NCBI GenBank assembly: GCA_013361525.1
Contig: JABFXY010000131.1
Span: forward strand, 1 to 64,000
Direction: 5' to 3'
Length of the DNA stretch: 64,000 nt
Source: Polyangiaceae bacterium
GTDB lineage: Bacteria; Myxococcota_A; Polyangia; Polyangiales; Polyangiaceae
A program made the translations under genes and the position numbers. Under the pieces are notes generated by a model. That model had not been told where the DNA came from, ran no database searches, and saw nothing but the letters and a program-made list of their open reading frames with translations. Numbering within the stretch: position 1 is the stretch's first letter; each line of letters starts with the position of its first letter. This document shows positions 1 through 8,134 of the stretch, piece after piece.

Positions 1-423
1 GCCCCGAACAAGAACCGCATCGTCTCCGACGGGAGCACGCTGAAGCTCTACGTCGCCGAGGACGAGCAGATGATCGAGCACCCGGTCAAAGACACCGAAT
101 ACCCGGGCGCGTTCGGCTTCATCATGGGCAGCGGCATTCGCCCGAGCTTCGACTTCACCTTCAATGAAAAGGCGAAGTTCGAGCTCGGCCCGATCCTCGT
201 CGGCAAGCCCCGTTCGGCGAACCCGCAATACGAGCAGGTCCTCTTCTACGTCGACAAGTCCAAGCTCGAGAAGAAGGACCCGGGCGCGGTCACCGGTGTG
301 CTCATCGTCGACGCGCAGGGCAATCGCAATCGCTTCGAGCTCTTCGATCAGAGCTTCCCCGCAAAGATCGACGCGAGCGAGTTCACGTTTACGCCGCCCG
401 CCGGCACGAACATCGTCAAGTGA
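1..423 (+). CDS. lolA: LolA-like outer-membrane lipoprotein carrier, C-terminal part (5' end outside window)
   Basis: The reading frame is open from base 1, so the gene starts upstream and only the last 140 codons are present. The visible part has the LolA-family pattern: an IVSDGSTLKLYV strand, an EDEQMIEHPV stretch, and a C-terminal FTFTPPAGTNIV ending typical of LolA and related periplasmic carriers. LolA shuttles lipoproteins from the LolCDE transporter to the outer-membrane receptor LolB. That fits a window rich in predicted lipoproteins and containing lspA. The stop codon overlaps the GTG start of the next gene (GTGA), so the two are probably translationally coupled. A LolA-like paralogue with another cargo is possible, because the N-terminal half is not visible. 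Confidence 0.8.
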   Translation, partial: APNKNRIVSDGSTLKLYVAEDEQMIEHPVKDTEYPGAFGFIMGSGIRPSFDFTFNEKAKFELGPILVGKPRSANPQYEQVLFYVDKSKLEKKDPGAVTGVLIVDAQGNRNRFELFDQSFPAKIDASEFTFTPPAGTNIVK

Positions 424-2132
424 CGAACGGCTCGACGACGACGGTCGCGGCGGAGACGATCCCGCTCTACGCGGCATTCCCGGCCCGGCGGATCCTCTTC
501 GAAGACGAGAGCGTCGTCGTCGTCGACAAGCCGTTCGGCCTCGCGACGCACGCACCGGACGAGAGCCGGCACGACGACGTGATCTCCTGGCTCGGCCAGC
601 ATTACCGAGCGCGCGGCGTTTCTCCTTATGTTGGTGTGCATCAGCGGCTCGATCGCGAAACGAGCGGCGTGCTGTTGTTTGCCCGGCACAAGGACGACAA
701 CAAGAAGCTCGCGGAGCAATTCGAGCGGCGCCTCGTGAAGAAGGTGTACGTCGCCGTCGTCGAGGGCCGAATTCCCGACGAGACGTCGCTCCACCATTAC
801 ATCGGTGAGACCGCCGACGGGCAGCGGACGGCGCGCGCATTCGATCGAAGGCCGAGGCGCGGAGAGCAAGAGGCGATCACCGAAATGAAGGTGCTCGAAC
901 GCCGCGGCAAACGCTCCCTCGTCGAGCTCTCCCCGAAGACCGGGCGCACCCATCAGCTGCGCGTTCAAATGGCCGCGATTCGTGCACCCATCGTCGGAGA
1001 CGCCGCGTACGGAGGTGCGCCGGATACGCGATTGATGCTGCACGCACGGCAGATCGGTCTATCGCACCCCCGGACGGGCAAACCCCTGTCGATCCAAGCG
1101 CCGATCCCCGCGGATCTTGCGCGCGCGCTCCGGGGCGAGGCGAGCACGCGGCCTACGTCCCGAGACGAAATCGCGCTCCGCATCGAGGAGGCCGCCGAGC
1201 GACGTTATGGTGTCGTCGCCCTCGGCGACACCAATGCGTTTCGAATCGTGCATGGCGCCGGCGACGGGCTTCCCGGGATCACCATCGATCTCTATGGTCG
1301 CCACGCGGTGCTCTCCTTCTACGAGGAGATCGAGCGACGAGAGGCCGACGCGCTCGCGAACGCCATCGTCGATTGCGGCATTGCGGGTGTGTACGCGAAG
1401 TTTCGCCCCAAACACGCGAGCCGAATCGTCGACTCTCGACGAGAGGATATCGCGCCCGCGACTCCCATCGCCGGCGCCGAGGCGCCCGCGTCGTTCGAGA
1501 TTTCGGAGCACGGCACGCCGTACGAGGTCCACCTCGCCGACGGCCTCTCCACCGGCATCTTCCTCGACCAGCGCGAGAATCGAAAACGGATCGCCGCGCT
1601 GTCGGAGGACAAGACGCTATTGAACCTCTTCGCGTACACCGGCGCGTTCTCCGTCGTCGCGGCAGCTGCCGGCGCGAAAGGGACCACGACGGTGGACACG
1701 AGCCGCATCGTATTGGATTGGGCCGAGCGAAACCTCCGCCGCGTCGGCGCCGACCCCGCACGACACGAAAGTGTCGAGTCCGACGTCTTCGCGTTCCTCG
1801 CACGAGCCAAAGCCACGCGTCGCACGTGGGACATTGCGGTGCTCGACCCGCCGAGCTTCTCCACGACGAAGAAGTCCACGTTCAGCGCCGAGAGCGATTA
1901 CGAAAAGCTCGCCGCCGCCACATTGGAGATCATCGCCCCAGGGGGCCGCCTCCTCGCGTGCACCAATCACCGCGGCATCTCGATGGCGCAATTCCGCAAA
2001 CGCCTCCACGGTGCCGCGCGCCTCGCCAAACGGGAAGTCCGCCAAATGAAGAACTTCCCGCCCCCGACCGACTACCCGCCCCCGCCCGGCGAAGAGCCGC
2101 ACCTCAAAAGCGTGCTGCTCACACTCGCCTGA
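420..2132 (+). CDS. Fusion of RluA-type pseudouridine synthase and class I SAM RNA methyltransferase
   Basis: 570 residues in two domains. Residues about 20-235 form an RluA-family pseudouridine synthase: the catalytic loop reads HQRLDRETSG, with the nucleophile Asp at about 78, followed by the RTHQLRVQM and GDAAYGG motifs. Residues about 245-570 resemble the RlmI/RlmK-like methyltransferases: GIFLDQRENR, the SAM-binding LFAYTGAFS, an acidic VDTS, and the catalytic-type LDPPSFS motif. The predicted product modifies rRNA or tRNA twice, by uridine isomerisation and by base methylation; the target sites cannot be read from sequence. It starts at a GTG overlapping the lolA stop and ends just before a palindromic repeat that separates it from the convergent lipid kinase gene. 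Both catalytic cores look intact. Confidence 0.88.
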   Translation: MTNGSTTTVAAETIPLYAAFPARRILFEDESVVVVDKPFGLATHAPDESRHDDVISWLGQHYRARGVSPYVGVHQRLDRETSGVLLFARHKDDNKKLAEQFERRLVKKVYVAVVEGRIPDETSLHHYIGETADGQRTARAFDRRPRRGEQEAITEMKVLERRGKRSLVELSPKTGRTHQLRVQMAAIRAPIVGDAAYGGAPDTRLMLHARQIGLSHPRTGKPLSIQAPIPADLARALRGEASTRPTSRDEIALRIEEAAERRYGVVALGDTNAFRIVHGAGDGLPGITIDLYGRHAVLSFYEEIERREADALANAIVDCGIAGVYAKFRPKHASRIVDSRREDIAPATPIAGAEAPASFEISEHGTPYEVHLADGLSTGIFLDQRENRKRIAALSEDKTLLNLFAYTGAFSVVAAAAGAKGTTTVDTSRIVLDWAERNLRRVGADPARHESVESDVFAFLARAKATRRTWDIAVLDPPSFSTTKKSTFSAESDYEKLAAATLEIIAPGGRLLACTNHRGISMAQFRKRLHGAARLAKREVRQMKNFPPPTDYPPPPGEEPHLKSVLLTLA

Positions 2133-2137
2133 CCAGG

Positions 2138-2268
2138 GAAGAGAGAGGGGTCGCCAAGAGCCCCAAGGGGAGAGAGAGGAAGAAGAGGATTTGGAATTGG
2201 AGAAAAGAGAAACCTCTTTCTCCTCTTCCTCTTTCTTCTCTCGGCGCCCTTGGCGACTTGCTCGGGGA
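2138..2268. repeat. Palindromic 'CGCCAAGG' element, copy 1 (convergent intergenic)
   Basis: A long imperfect inverted repeat with outer arms GTCGCCAAG (2150-2158) and CTTGGCGAC (2249-2257). The inner arms are purine-rich GAGAGAGGAAGAAGAGG facing pyrimidine-rich CCTCTTCCTCTTTC, around a short A/T-rich loop. It begins 5 nt after the stop of the fusion gene and fills the space before the convergent lipid kinase gene. It would fold into a very stable hairpin in RNA from either strand, so it could end transcription both ways. Related copies lie at 27041-27151 and 44061-44185. Confidence 0.8.
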
Positions 2269-2281
2269 CTCGCTCTCCGTA

Positions 2282-3409
2282 TCAGCGGATGATCGACGAG
2301 AGCGCCGGTTCGATGAGGTCGCCGAGGGCTTGGGGGAGGCGGCGGGGTTCGAGCTCGCGCTCGAGGGCGCGCCAATCGAGGACGTCGACGGTGTCGTTTG
2401 CGACGCCGTAGCGAATGCGATCGAAATGGCCGAGGAGGTCGCCGCCGACCTGGAACGGGACGTGACGCGAGAAGCGGACCTCGCAGCTCGTGAGGAGCCA
2501 CGTCAGCATCTTGTCGAGCGGGTGTTTGCCGCTCCACAAGAGCGGGACCCGCGCGAGCGCTTCACCCGTGGTGCCGACGAACATGCGGAGGTTGAACCGG
2601 CCGCGGACGAGGCCCGCGAACGGGAACGCGCGGAAGCCGAAGCCCCACTCGGGCGCGGTGCCGACGGCGCAAACGCTGACCGGCCCGCGGTAGAGGATCG
2701 AATGGTCCTCACCCGGGGCGGTGAAGGGCAGCTCGAAGGCGCGGCCGCGCGCGTCGATGCCGAGCGCCGACGAACCGGTGTTCGCGACCTCGACCTGCAC
2801 GCGCGGGAGGCGGAGATTCCGCGGGACGGCGCGTGTGAGGAGGCCATTGAGGTAGCCGCCGAGGCCATAACGTACGCGCCGCGGCAGGACGCTCGGCCCC
2901 GTCTTCTGCGCGTGGAAATCGTCGATGAGCTCCGCGTCCCACCCGGTCCCGGCGAAGTGCGCGACGAGACCCTCGACCTCGACGAGATCGAAACGCTTGA
3001 GCGGGAGCGACGGAAGCTCGTCGGCGCGGCGCAGGAGCTGGAGCGCGCGCTGCATCGGCGGTGCACCGAGCGCCCGAGCCCAACCGTTGCCGGTCCCGAG
3101 CCTGAGAAGGCCCATTCGAACGAGGTTGCGACGAGCGGTGCCGGCCGGCGGCGCGGCGCGCCTGAGCGAGTTCAAGAGCGCGATCGCCGTGCCGTCACCG
3201 CCTGCCCCGAGCAGAAGGTCCGGGGGATCGGCCGCGATGCCGCGCGATGCGTCATCCAGATCCGCGAGCGAACGTGTGACAACGACCTCCGCCCGGGGAA
3301 GCGCTTGCTTCAGTGCACGTGCGACGGCGGGGCCACCCCGTCGAGCCTTTTCATTGACGACCGCAACCACCCGCATCGTGGCGGGGAGCGTAAGGCGCTG
3401 GCCCATCAC
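2282..3409 (-). CDS. YegS/DAGK-family lipid kinase
   Basis: 375 residues, about the size of bacterial diacylglycerol/sphingosine kinase-like proteins. The N-terminal nucleotide-binding domain has VVAVVNEKARRGG, the signature GAGGDGT and the LGTGNGWARALG loop. The C-terminal half, with FAGTGWDAELIDDF, matches the lipid-binding beta-sandwich. Expected activity is ATP-dependent phosphorylation of a lipid head group; the substrate is unknown. The start is set at GTG 3409 because AGGAAGG lies 9 nt upstream on the minus strand; ATG 3406 or ATG 3376 are alternatives. It is divergent from the GT39-like gene and convergent with the fusion gene, with the palindromic element at its 3' end. Confidence 0.85.
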   Translation of the reverse strand: MMGQRLTLPATMRVVAVVNEKARRGGPAVARALKQALPRAEVVVTRSLADLDDASRGIAADPPDLLLGAGGDGTAIALLNSLRRAAPPAGTARRNLVRMGLLRLGTGNGWARALGAPPMQRALQLLRRADELPSLPLKRFDLVEVEGLVAHFAGTGWDAELIDDFHAQKTGPSVLPRRVRYGLGGYLNGLLTRAVPRNLRLPRVQVEVANTGSSALGIDARGRAFELPFTAPGEDHSILYRGPVSVCAVGTAPEWGFGFRAFPFAGLVRGRFNLRMFVGTTGEALARVPLLWSGKHPLDKMLTWLLTSCEVRFSRHVPFQVGGDLLGHFDRIRYGVANDTVDVLDWRALERELEPRRLPQALGDLIEPALSSIIR

Positions 3410-3438
3410 GGGGTGTCACCTTCCTGTCATACGCAGTC

Positions 3439-5208
3439 GTGCGGGCGGCCGACCGATCGCTTGTGGTTGCTTCAACCAGAGACACGGGTGAAAGAGGAGC
3501 CGTGTCCAGCGCGGCAACCGCGGAAAATGCTCCCCCAGCGGGAACGGGCCCGGAAGAACGCAACGCGTTCGTTCGCACGACGACGGCCGTGGCGTCGTGG
3601 ATCAGCATCTTCGTCGTGGTCGCATCCGCGGCGCTCGTCCTGACGTTCGACCACGGCCGCGATCAATCGATTTACTCGCTGGTAGCGCGGGAAATCCTCG
3701 ACGGACGCATGCCGTACCGCGATGCGTTCGATTTCAAGCCGCCGGGGATCTTCCTCGTGTACGCGTTCGCCCGCGCGCTCTTCGGACCGGCGATGGTCGG
3801 CATTCGCATCCTCGAGGTGGGTGCGATGCTCGGGAGCGCATGGGGTCTCGTCCGCCTCTCCGAAATCTTCTTCGGCCGGCGCAACGTCGGCCTTTACGCG
3901 GCAGCGCTCGCGTCACAAGTCCACGCGCAGCTCGATTTTTGGCACACCGCGCAACCGGAGACCTTCGGCGGCACGATGACCATTTGGGGCCTCGTGCTCT
4001 CGGCCCGCGCGCTCGACACGACGGAGCGCCGCCGCGCGCTCGGCCTGTGGATCGGCGCGGGCGCCCTGTTCGGCGCGTCCGGTTTGATGAAGCCGCCGCT
4101 CGCCGGAGCCGGCGCCGTCATCGTCTTCTTGGTCGTCGCACGCGAGCTCGTATCGAAACGATCGTGGTCGCGAAGCGATGCGCTGCGGACGTGGGTCCCG
4201 ACGCTCGGAATGGTCGTCGGGGGCGCCCTCCCATTCGCGATCGTGCTCTCGTGGTTCGCGGCGAAAGGCGCCCTCCACGATTTGCACGAAGTGCTCTTCG
4301 TCTTCACGCCGGAATACACGAAAATCAGCTGGGAGAAGCAGAGCGTCGCGCCGATGGCCTATTACGGCTTCGTCGAATGGCTCACGAGCTATTCGAGCGC
4401 GCTCCTCGCCGGTATGGTGTGCCTCCTCGCATTTCGGCCGACCCGGCGCGAGCTGCCCGCGGTGATTGCGGTGCTCGGCTGCATCTTCATTCACATCGCC
4501 GGCATCGTCATGCAGGGGAAGTTCTTTCCCTATCACTGGGGCGCGACCTTCCCGCTCACCGCGCTGATCGCTGCGCTCGGGCTCGACAAGGCGCTCACGT
4601 TCTCCGCGCGTCGCGGTCCCATCGCCGTCGGTGCATTCGCGGTCCTGTTTTCGATCGCCGCCTATACGAAGTGCTCCGCGCCGAACTTCGGAGAAGGCTC
4701 GTTCGGCCACCGCACCAAGGAGCGCCTCGAGCTGCTCCTCTCGCCGCCGCCGGATCCCGTCACCGCTTGGGACGACCTCGCCTGCATTGCCGACGTCGAC
4801 GCCGTGCAAAACCGCGCCGTCGCCAAATACGTCAACGAGCACACCAAGCCGACCGACCCGCTGTTCGTCTGGGGCTTCGAATGCGCCATCTACGACATGG
4901 CCGATCGCCCGCTCGCGACGCGCTACATCTACAACGTGCCGCAGCGAGCAATCTGGAGCGCGAAACCCATGCAGGACGCGCTCATGATCGAGCTCCAAAA
5001 GACGCCCCCCGTCTCCATCGTCGTCGAGCACCACGACGTCTTCCCGATGGTCACCGGCAGCGCCGACGACTCTGCAGTATCGCTATCGAAGTTTCCCGCC
5101 CTCCGCGACATGATCGACGACCATTACGAATTCGCCGAAAACATCGGCGACTTCGACGTCTACATGCGACGCGCCGAAGAGCCGTATCAGGTCGGGCTGG
5201 GCGACTGA
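3439..5208 (+). CDS. Glycosyltransferase family 39-like (PMT/ArnT-type) membrane protein
   Basis: Up to 589 residues, with a hydrophobic segment near residues 50-70 followed by the GT39-like luminal loop FDHGRDQSIYSLVAREIL and MPYRDAFDFKPPG. About ten further membrane helices follow. The Asp residues in the first loop match the catalytic-acid region of polyprenyl-phosphate-sugar transferases. Expected role: moving a sugar from a lipid-linked donor to an envelope acceptor on the periplasmic side. GTG 3439 is the longest start. GTG 3502 has AAAGAGGAG just upstream, though only about 2 nt away, and would leave more room for a divergent promoter; this start is not settled. Donor and acceptor are unknown. 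Confidence 0.82.
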   Translation: MRAADRSLVVASTRDTGERGAVSSAATAENAPPAGTGPEERNAFVRTTTAVASWISIFVVVASAALVLTFDHGRDQSIYSLVAREILDGRMPYRDAFDFKPPGIFLVYAFARALFGPAMVGIRILEVGAMLGSAWGLVRLSEIFFGRRNVGLYAAALASQVHAQLDFWHTAQPETFGGTMTIWGLVLSARALDTTERRRALGLWIGAGALFGASGLMKPPLAGAGAVIVFLVVARELVSKRSWSRSDALRTWVPTLGMVVGGALPFAIVLSWFAAKGALHDLHEVLFVFTPEYTKISWEKQSVAPMAYYGFVEWLTSYSSALLAGMVCLLAFRPTRRELPAVIAVLGCIFIHIAGIVMQGKFFPYHWGATFPLTALIAALGLDKALTFSARRGPIAVGAFAVLFSIAAYTKCSAPNFGEGSFGHRTKERLELLLSPPPDPVTAWDDLACIADVDAVQNRAVAKYVNEHTKPTDPLFVWGFECAIYDMADRPLATRYIYNVPQRAIWSAKPMQDALMIELQKTPPVSIVVEHHDVFPMVTGSADDSAVSLSKFPALRDMIDDHYEFAENIGDFDVYMRRAEEPYQVGLGD

Positions 5209-5473
5209 GCCCGATTTACGACACGAGCTGCGACCAGAACGGTATCGCGCCGGCCATAACGTGACCTCTGCGGGACAGAGTCGACGTTGAGCGCCATGGT
5301 CCGATTGCTCCTCCTCGCCAGAGCATCGATGTGCCGAATCGCCTCAGGCGGCAACCGATCTGAGACGCATCGCCTCCGCGAATGCTGACTCTGGATGCCT
5401 CGGTCCTTGTAGGGCGGTGGCACGCGCGGTGCTCCTCCGACCGACTGGGTCTCATCCAACAAGGTTCATCGAG
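5209..5473. other. Intergenic stretch, nothing recognised
   Basis: 265 bases between the GT39-like gene and the beta-barrel gene. A short leftward reading frame (5187-5462) has no family-like features and overlaps the end of the GT39-like gene. No clear promoter, hairpin with a T-run or RNA gene was found. It probably carries the promoter of the gene starting at 5474. Confidence 0.5.
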
Positions 5474-6325
5474 ATGCGACACAACATTGCAATTGGTCTG
5501 ACCGCGGTGGTGTGCTTGGTCACACCCGAGGCATTCGCGCAACAAGCGGCCCCCGCGCCCATCCCTCCGCCGGAGGAGGCCGACGTCGAGCCGCTGGCCC
5601 CGCCGGGGACCATTCTCGCGCCGAAGAACGCGCTCGAGCTCCAATTCGAGGCGGGGTACACGCAGCCATTCGGCGGGCTCACCGGGACGACCGCCATGAG
5701 CGACGTCGCACAGGCTGGATTCACCGGCGGCGGCGCGCTCGTCTATCGCATCTCGCCGCTCTTCGGCTTGTCGGGTTACGGGGGGTTCCACCACTTGACG
5801 ACCGGCGACGATCTCGACGGTGGAATGGTGTTCGGCGGCGCCGGCGGTGTGGCGGCGAACTTCCACCTGCGGCCGTACAACCTCGTCGACCCGTATTTCA
5901 TTGCCGGCGCGGGTTATCGTCTATTGTTCGTCTCACCCGACGGGCCCGCAGACAATCACATGTACCACGGCTTTCAGCCGCTCAAAGCGAACTTCGGTGT
6001 CGACTTCCGAACCTCCGAGAGCTTCGCCATCGGCCCGATGATCGGCGCCGATCTCAACGTCCTTCTCTGGGACTTCAATATGGGCACCGGTGTGAACGAG
6101 CTGATTCAACGAGACCGCATCAGCACGTTCTTGTTCGCCGGCGTGTCGGGCAAATTCGACGTCCTCGGCGAGCGCGTTCCCCAGCACGAAGTGAAGGAAC
6201 CGCTGCCTGCGGCGGGCCCCCTCCCCGAGCGCGCGCGTCGTCGCCCTGCGCCCCAACCGGCCCCTGCAACGCCGCCCGCGCCACCGCCCGCCGGAGCGAC
6301 GCGCGACATGACGACGCCGCCGTAA
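5474..6325 (+). CDS. Outer-membrane beta-barrel protein with Pro-rich tail
   Basis: 283 residues from ATG 5474. This start is chosen because it begins a clean Sec signal peptide (MRHNIAIGLTAVVCLVTPEAFAQ) and AAGG lies about 9 nt upstream. The mature protein opens with a Pro-rich spacer, then alternating hydrophobic/Gly-aromatic strands such as LQFEAGYTQPFGG and GLSGYGGFHHL, typical of small OmpW/OmpA-type barrels. The last 50 residues are Pro/Ala-rich (PAPQPAPATPPAPPPAG) and probably lie outside the barrel, possibly as a periplasmic spacer. No OmpA peptidoglycan-binding domain is visible. It is convergent with the MazF-like gene. Function beyond outer-membrane location is unknown. Confidence 0.75.
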   Translation: MRHNIAIGLTAVVCLVTPEAFAQQAAPAPIPPPEEADVEPLAPPGTILAPKNALELQFEAGYTQPFGGLTGTTAMSDVAQAGFTGGGALVYRISPLFGLSGYGGFHHLTTGDDLDGGMVFGGAGGVAANFHLRPYNLVDPYFIAGAGYRLLFVSPDGPADNHMYHGFQPLKANFGVDFRTSESFAIGPMIGADLNVLLWDFNMGTGVNELIQRDRISTFLFAGVSGKFDVLGERVPQHEVKEPLPAAGPLPERARRRPAPQPAPATPPAPPPAGATRDMTTPP

Positions 6326-6456
6326 TGGCGATCGGTCGAGCGCGGGCGAACCATTGGGCGCGACGTAGTCGATGTTTGCCCCAATGGTTCGTTTCGTCAC
6401 CGCGCACTCGTGGCACCGGCGTATCGGCCATGGTGGCCTCGAGGCCTGGTCCGAAC

Positions 6457-6849
6457 CTACCGAGCGAAGAACGAGCGCTGCTGAAAGCGCAAACCCGCGA
6501 GGATCTGCTCGACACGTGCGTCCGACACGGTGCCGATTTTCTCGCCGAGCCGGGTCTTTTCGACCGAGGAGATCTGCGAGACCACGACGACGCTCTGCTT
6601 TGCCAGATTCGCCTCCCCCGCGTCGAGCAGAACGTTGCCGGGCTCGCCCGCTTTGTGGAGATTCGACGTCAGCGCGCAGACGACCACGGTCGCAATGCGT
6701 GAATGATTGAAGACGTCGTCCTGCACCACCACGTGCGGATGTGAATAGCTCGGGGCAGGTCCTCTCGAGTCGTCCGGCGCGACCCAGAAGATGTCGCCGC
6801 GATTGATGATGGTTGGTGCGCCGCCGGCTGAGTCTCGGGTGTCTGCCAT
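6457..6849 (-). CDS. Type II toxin, PemK/MazF-family endoribonuclease, without an adjacent antitoxin
   Basis: 130 residues covering the whole MazF/PemK fold: an N-terminal INRGDIFWV strand, HPHVVVQDDVFNHS, a central VVVCALTSNL, GNVLL and GEANLAKQSVVVVSQISSVEK, and a C-terminal ILAGLRFQQ helix. Family members cleave single-stranded mRNA at short motifs. The last gene of a leftward series (GT39-like, lspA, AgmX-like), it starts 56 bp after the stop of the previous gene. No open frame for a small antitoxin lies directly upstream or downstream, so it is either a solitary MazF homologue or uses an antitoxin elsewhere. Confidence 0.88.
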   Translation of the reverse strand: MADTRDSAGGAPTIINRGDIFWVAPDDSRGPAPSYSHPHVVVQDDVFNHSRIATVVVCALTSNLHKAGEPGNVLLDAGEANLAKQSVVVVSQISSVEKTRLGEKIGTVSDARVEQILAGLRFQQRSFFAR

Positions 6850-6905
6850 GATGTCGTCGAACCGCGCCGCGGGTCATCCAGCCACCGGTCGGCGGAGTCC
6901 CCTCG

Positions 6906-7532
6906 CTACGGCCCCTTCTTCAGCATCAAATCCACGGCAAACGAAGCCTGCTCGTTCCCCTTCAGCCGCGGAAACGAAATGGTCCGCAAGACGGTCGCAA
7001 TGCAATCGCGCATGCGCGCGTCGTTCGGCACCGTGCGCGAGACCTTCGCTTCGGTGACTTTGCCGGACGGTTGGACCTTCAGACGGACGGTGGCGGTGGA
7101 GTCGACGGAGATGCAGGCGCGAAGCTTTTCGGCTTGGTCGTCGAGGGCTTTGGAGACGTCTTCCTGCGCGATCTTGCCTTCGAGCTCCGAGGCCACGGCT
7201 TGGAAGATGCGCGGCTTGCCGCTCTTGTCTTCTTTCCCGGGGAGCGCGGCTTCGGGGGTTGGGGACGGATCGGCCCCCTCCACTCCTCCTCTCATGACTT
7301 GTTTCCGCGCGTCGTCGTCTTGTTCCTGGAGGGCGCGCTCCCGCTCCGCCGCCGCTTGCTCCTCCTCCAGCTTGCGCTGAAGGTCGGCGGAGGTTTCGGG
7401 CGCGGGCGTCGTGGTTGCTTGAACAGACGGGACGGGCGAGCCGCTCTCCGCCTCACGGGCAGACTTTTCGGCGCCGCACGCCGACGCCGCGAGGAACACG
7501 GTCAACGCGGCCGAGGCTGTTCGTCTTCGCAC
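6906..7532 (-). CDS. Lipoprotein with AgmX/PglI (TonB-like) C-terminal domain
   Basis: 208 residues from GTG 7532. The N-terminus is a lipoprotein-type signal ending AASACG, followed by a charged linker with a coiled-coil-like segment (LQRKLEEEQAAAERERALQEQ, about residues 52-72). The C-terminal 90 residues (LRACISVDSTATVRLKVQPSG, then DCIATVLRTISFP) match the domain seen at the end of myxobacterial AgmX/PglI gliding-associated proteins, which resembles a TonB C-terminal domain. A periplasmic scaffold or adaptor role is plausible; motility is not shown. It starts 21 bp after the lspA stop, so co-transcription with lspA is likely. Confidence 0.7.
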   Translation of the reverse strand: MRRRTASAALTVFLAASACGAEKSAREAESGSPVPSVQATTTPAPETSADLQRKLEEEQAAAERERALQEQDDDARKQVMRGGVEGADPSPTPEAALPGKEDKSGKPRIFQAVASELEGKIAQEDVSKALDDQAEKLRACISVDSTATVRLKVQPSGKVTEAKVSRTVPNDARMRDCIATVLRTISFPRLKGNEQASFAVDLMLKKGP

Positions 7533-7553
7533 GCCGTCAACGGTAGCACCGGT

Positions 7554-8054
7554 CTACGCCGCGGGCGCTGGTGGGGGCGTCGCTCGCCGCGCTCTCCAGT
7601 TGGAGAGGAGGACGAGCCCCATTCCGACGACGATGGCAACGTCCGCGACGTTGAATACCGAATAGTGTCGCAGGTGAATGAAGTCGACGACGTAGCCGCG
7701 GATCAGCCTGTCTGCGACGTTGCCGACGGCGCCCGCGATCGCGAACGCGAACCCGACGTGCTCGAGACGCTCGGCGACATGGCGCCGGCCGAACCAAAAC
7801 GCGCAGAGGCCAATGAGGACCACGGCCGCCATGATCGCGAGAGCGAGCCCACCACCTTGGATGCCAAAACGCGAGAGAAGTGAAAACGCGGTGTCGTGGT
7901 TCTGCGCGTAGCGGAGGTCGAGGAGGCCGGGGATGACATCGACGGGTCCACTCGAGCGCAAGTGCACGGTCGCTGCATGTTTGGTCGCGTGGTCACACCC
8001 GACGAGTAGGAGGATGATCAAGAACAGAGACAGCTTCGCGACGCGCCTCGCCAT
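7554..8054 (-). CDS. lspA: Lipoprotein signal peptidase II
   Basis: 166 residues, normal length for LspA. It has four predicted membrane helices, beginning SLFLIILLLVG. Conserved motifs are AQNHDTAFSLLSRF, corresponding to the family's N-x-G-x-AF box, and GAVGNVADRL followed by GYVVDFI; these hold the two catalytic aspartates. It cleaves the signal peptide of diacylglyceryl-modified prolipoproteins in the inner membrane, consistent with the many lipoproteins here. ATG 8054 is chosen because the family's N-terminus begins there; the longer open frame upstream overlaps the GT39-like gene and is Arg-rich nonsense. It lies between that gene (81 bp upstream) and the AgmX-like lipoprotein. Confidence 0.95.
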   Translation of the reverse strand: MARRVAKLSLFLIILLLVGCDHATKHAATVHLRSSGPVDVIPGLLDLRYAQNHDTAFSLLSRFGIQGGGLALAIMAAVVLIGLCAFWFGRRHVAERLEHVGFAFAIAGAVGNVADRLIRGYVVDFIHLRHYSVFNVADVAIVVGMGLVLLSNWRARRATPPPAPAA

Positions 8055-8134
8055 GGTGACGACCGAACCACGTGCCGCGGGCGGTTGTTCCGACGCAATC
8101 GTGCTGGCGCGACTCGCGTCGGCAGGCGCGCCAA

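Noticed and set aside
1373..3643. Rightward frame of about 750 codons across the fusion gene, palindrome and lipid kinase gene
   Set aside because: It is Arg-rich, overlaps two well-supported genes and reads through a palindromic repeat.
5187..5462. Small leftward gene of 91 codons
   Set aside because: It overlaps the end of the GT39-like gene, has no ribosome site, and its composition looks random.
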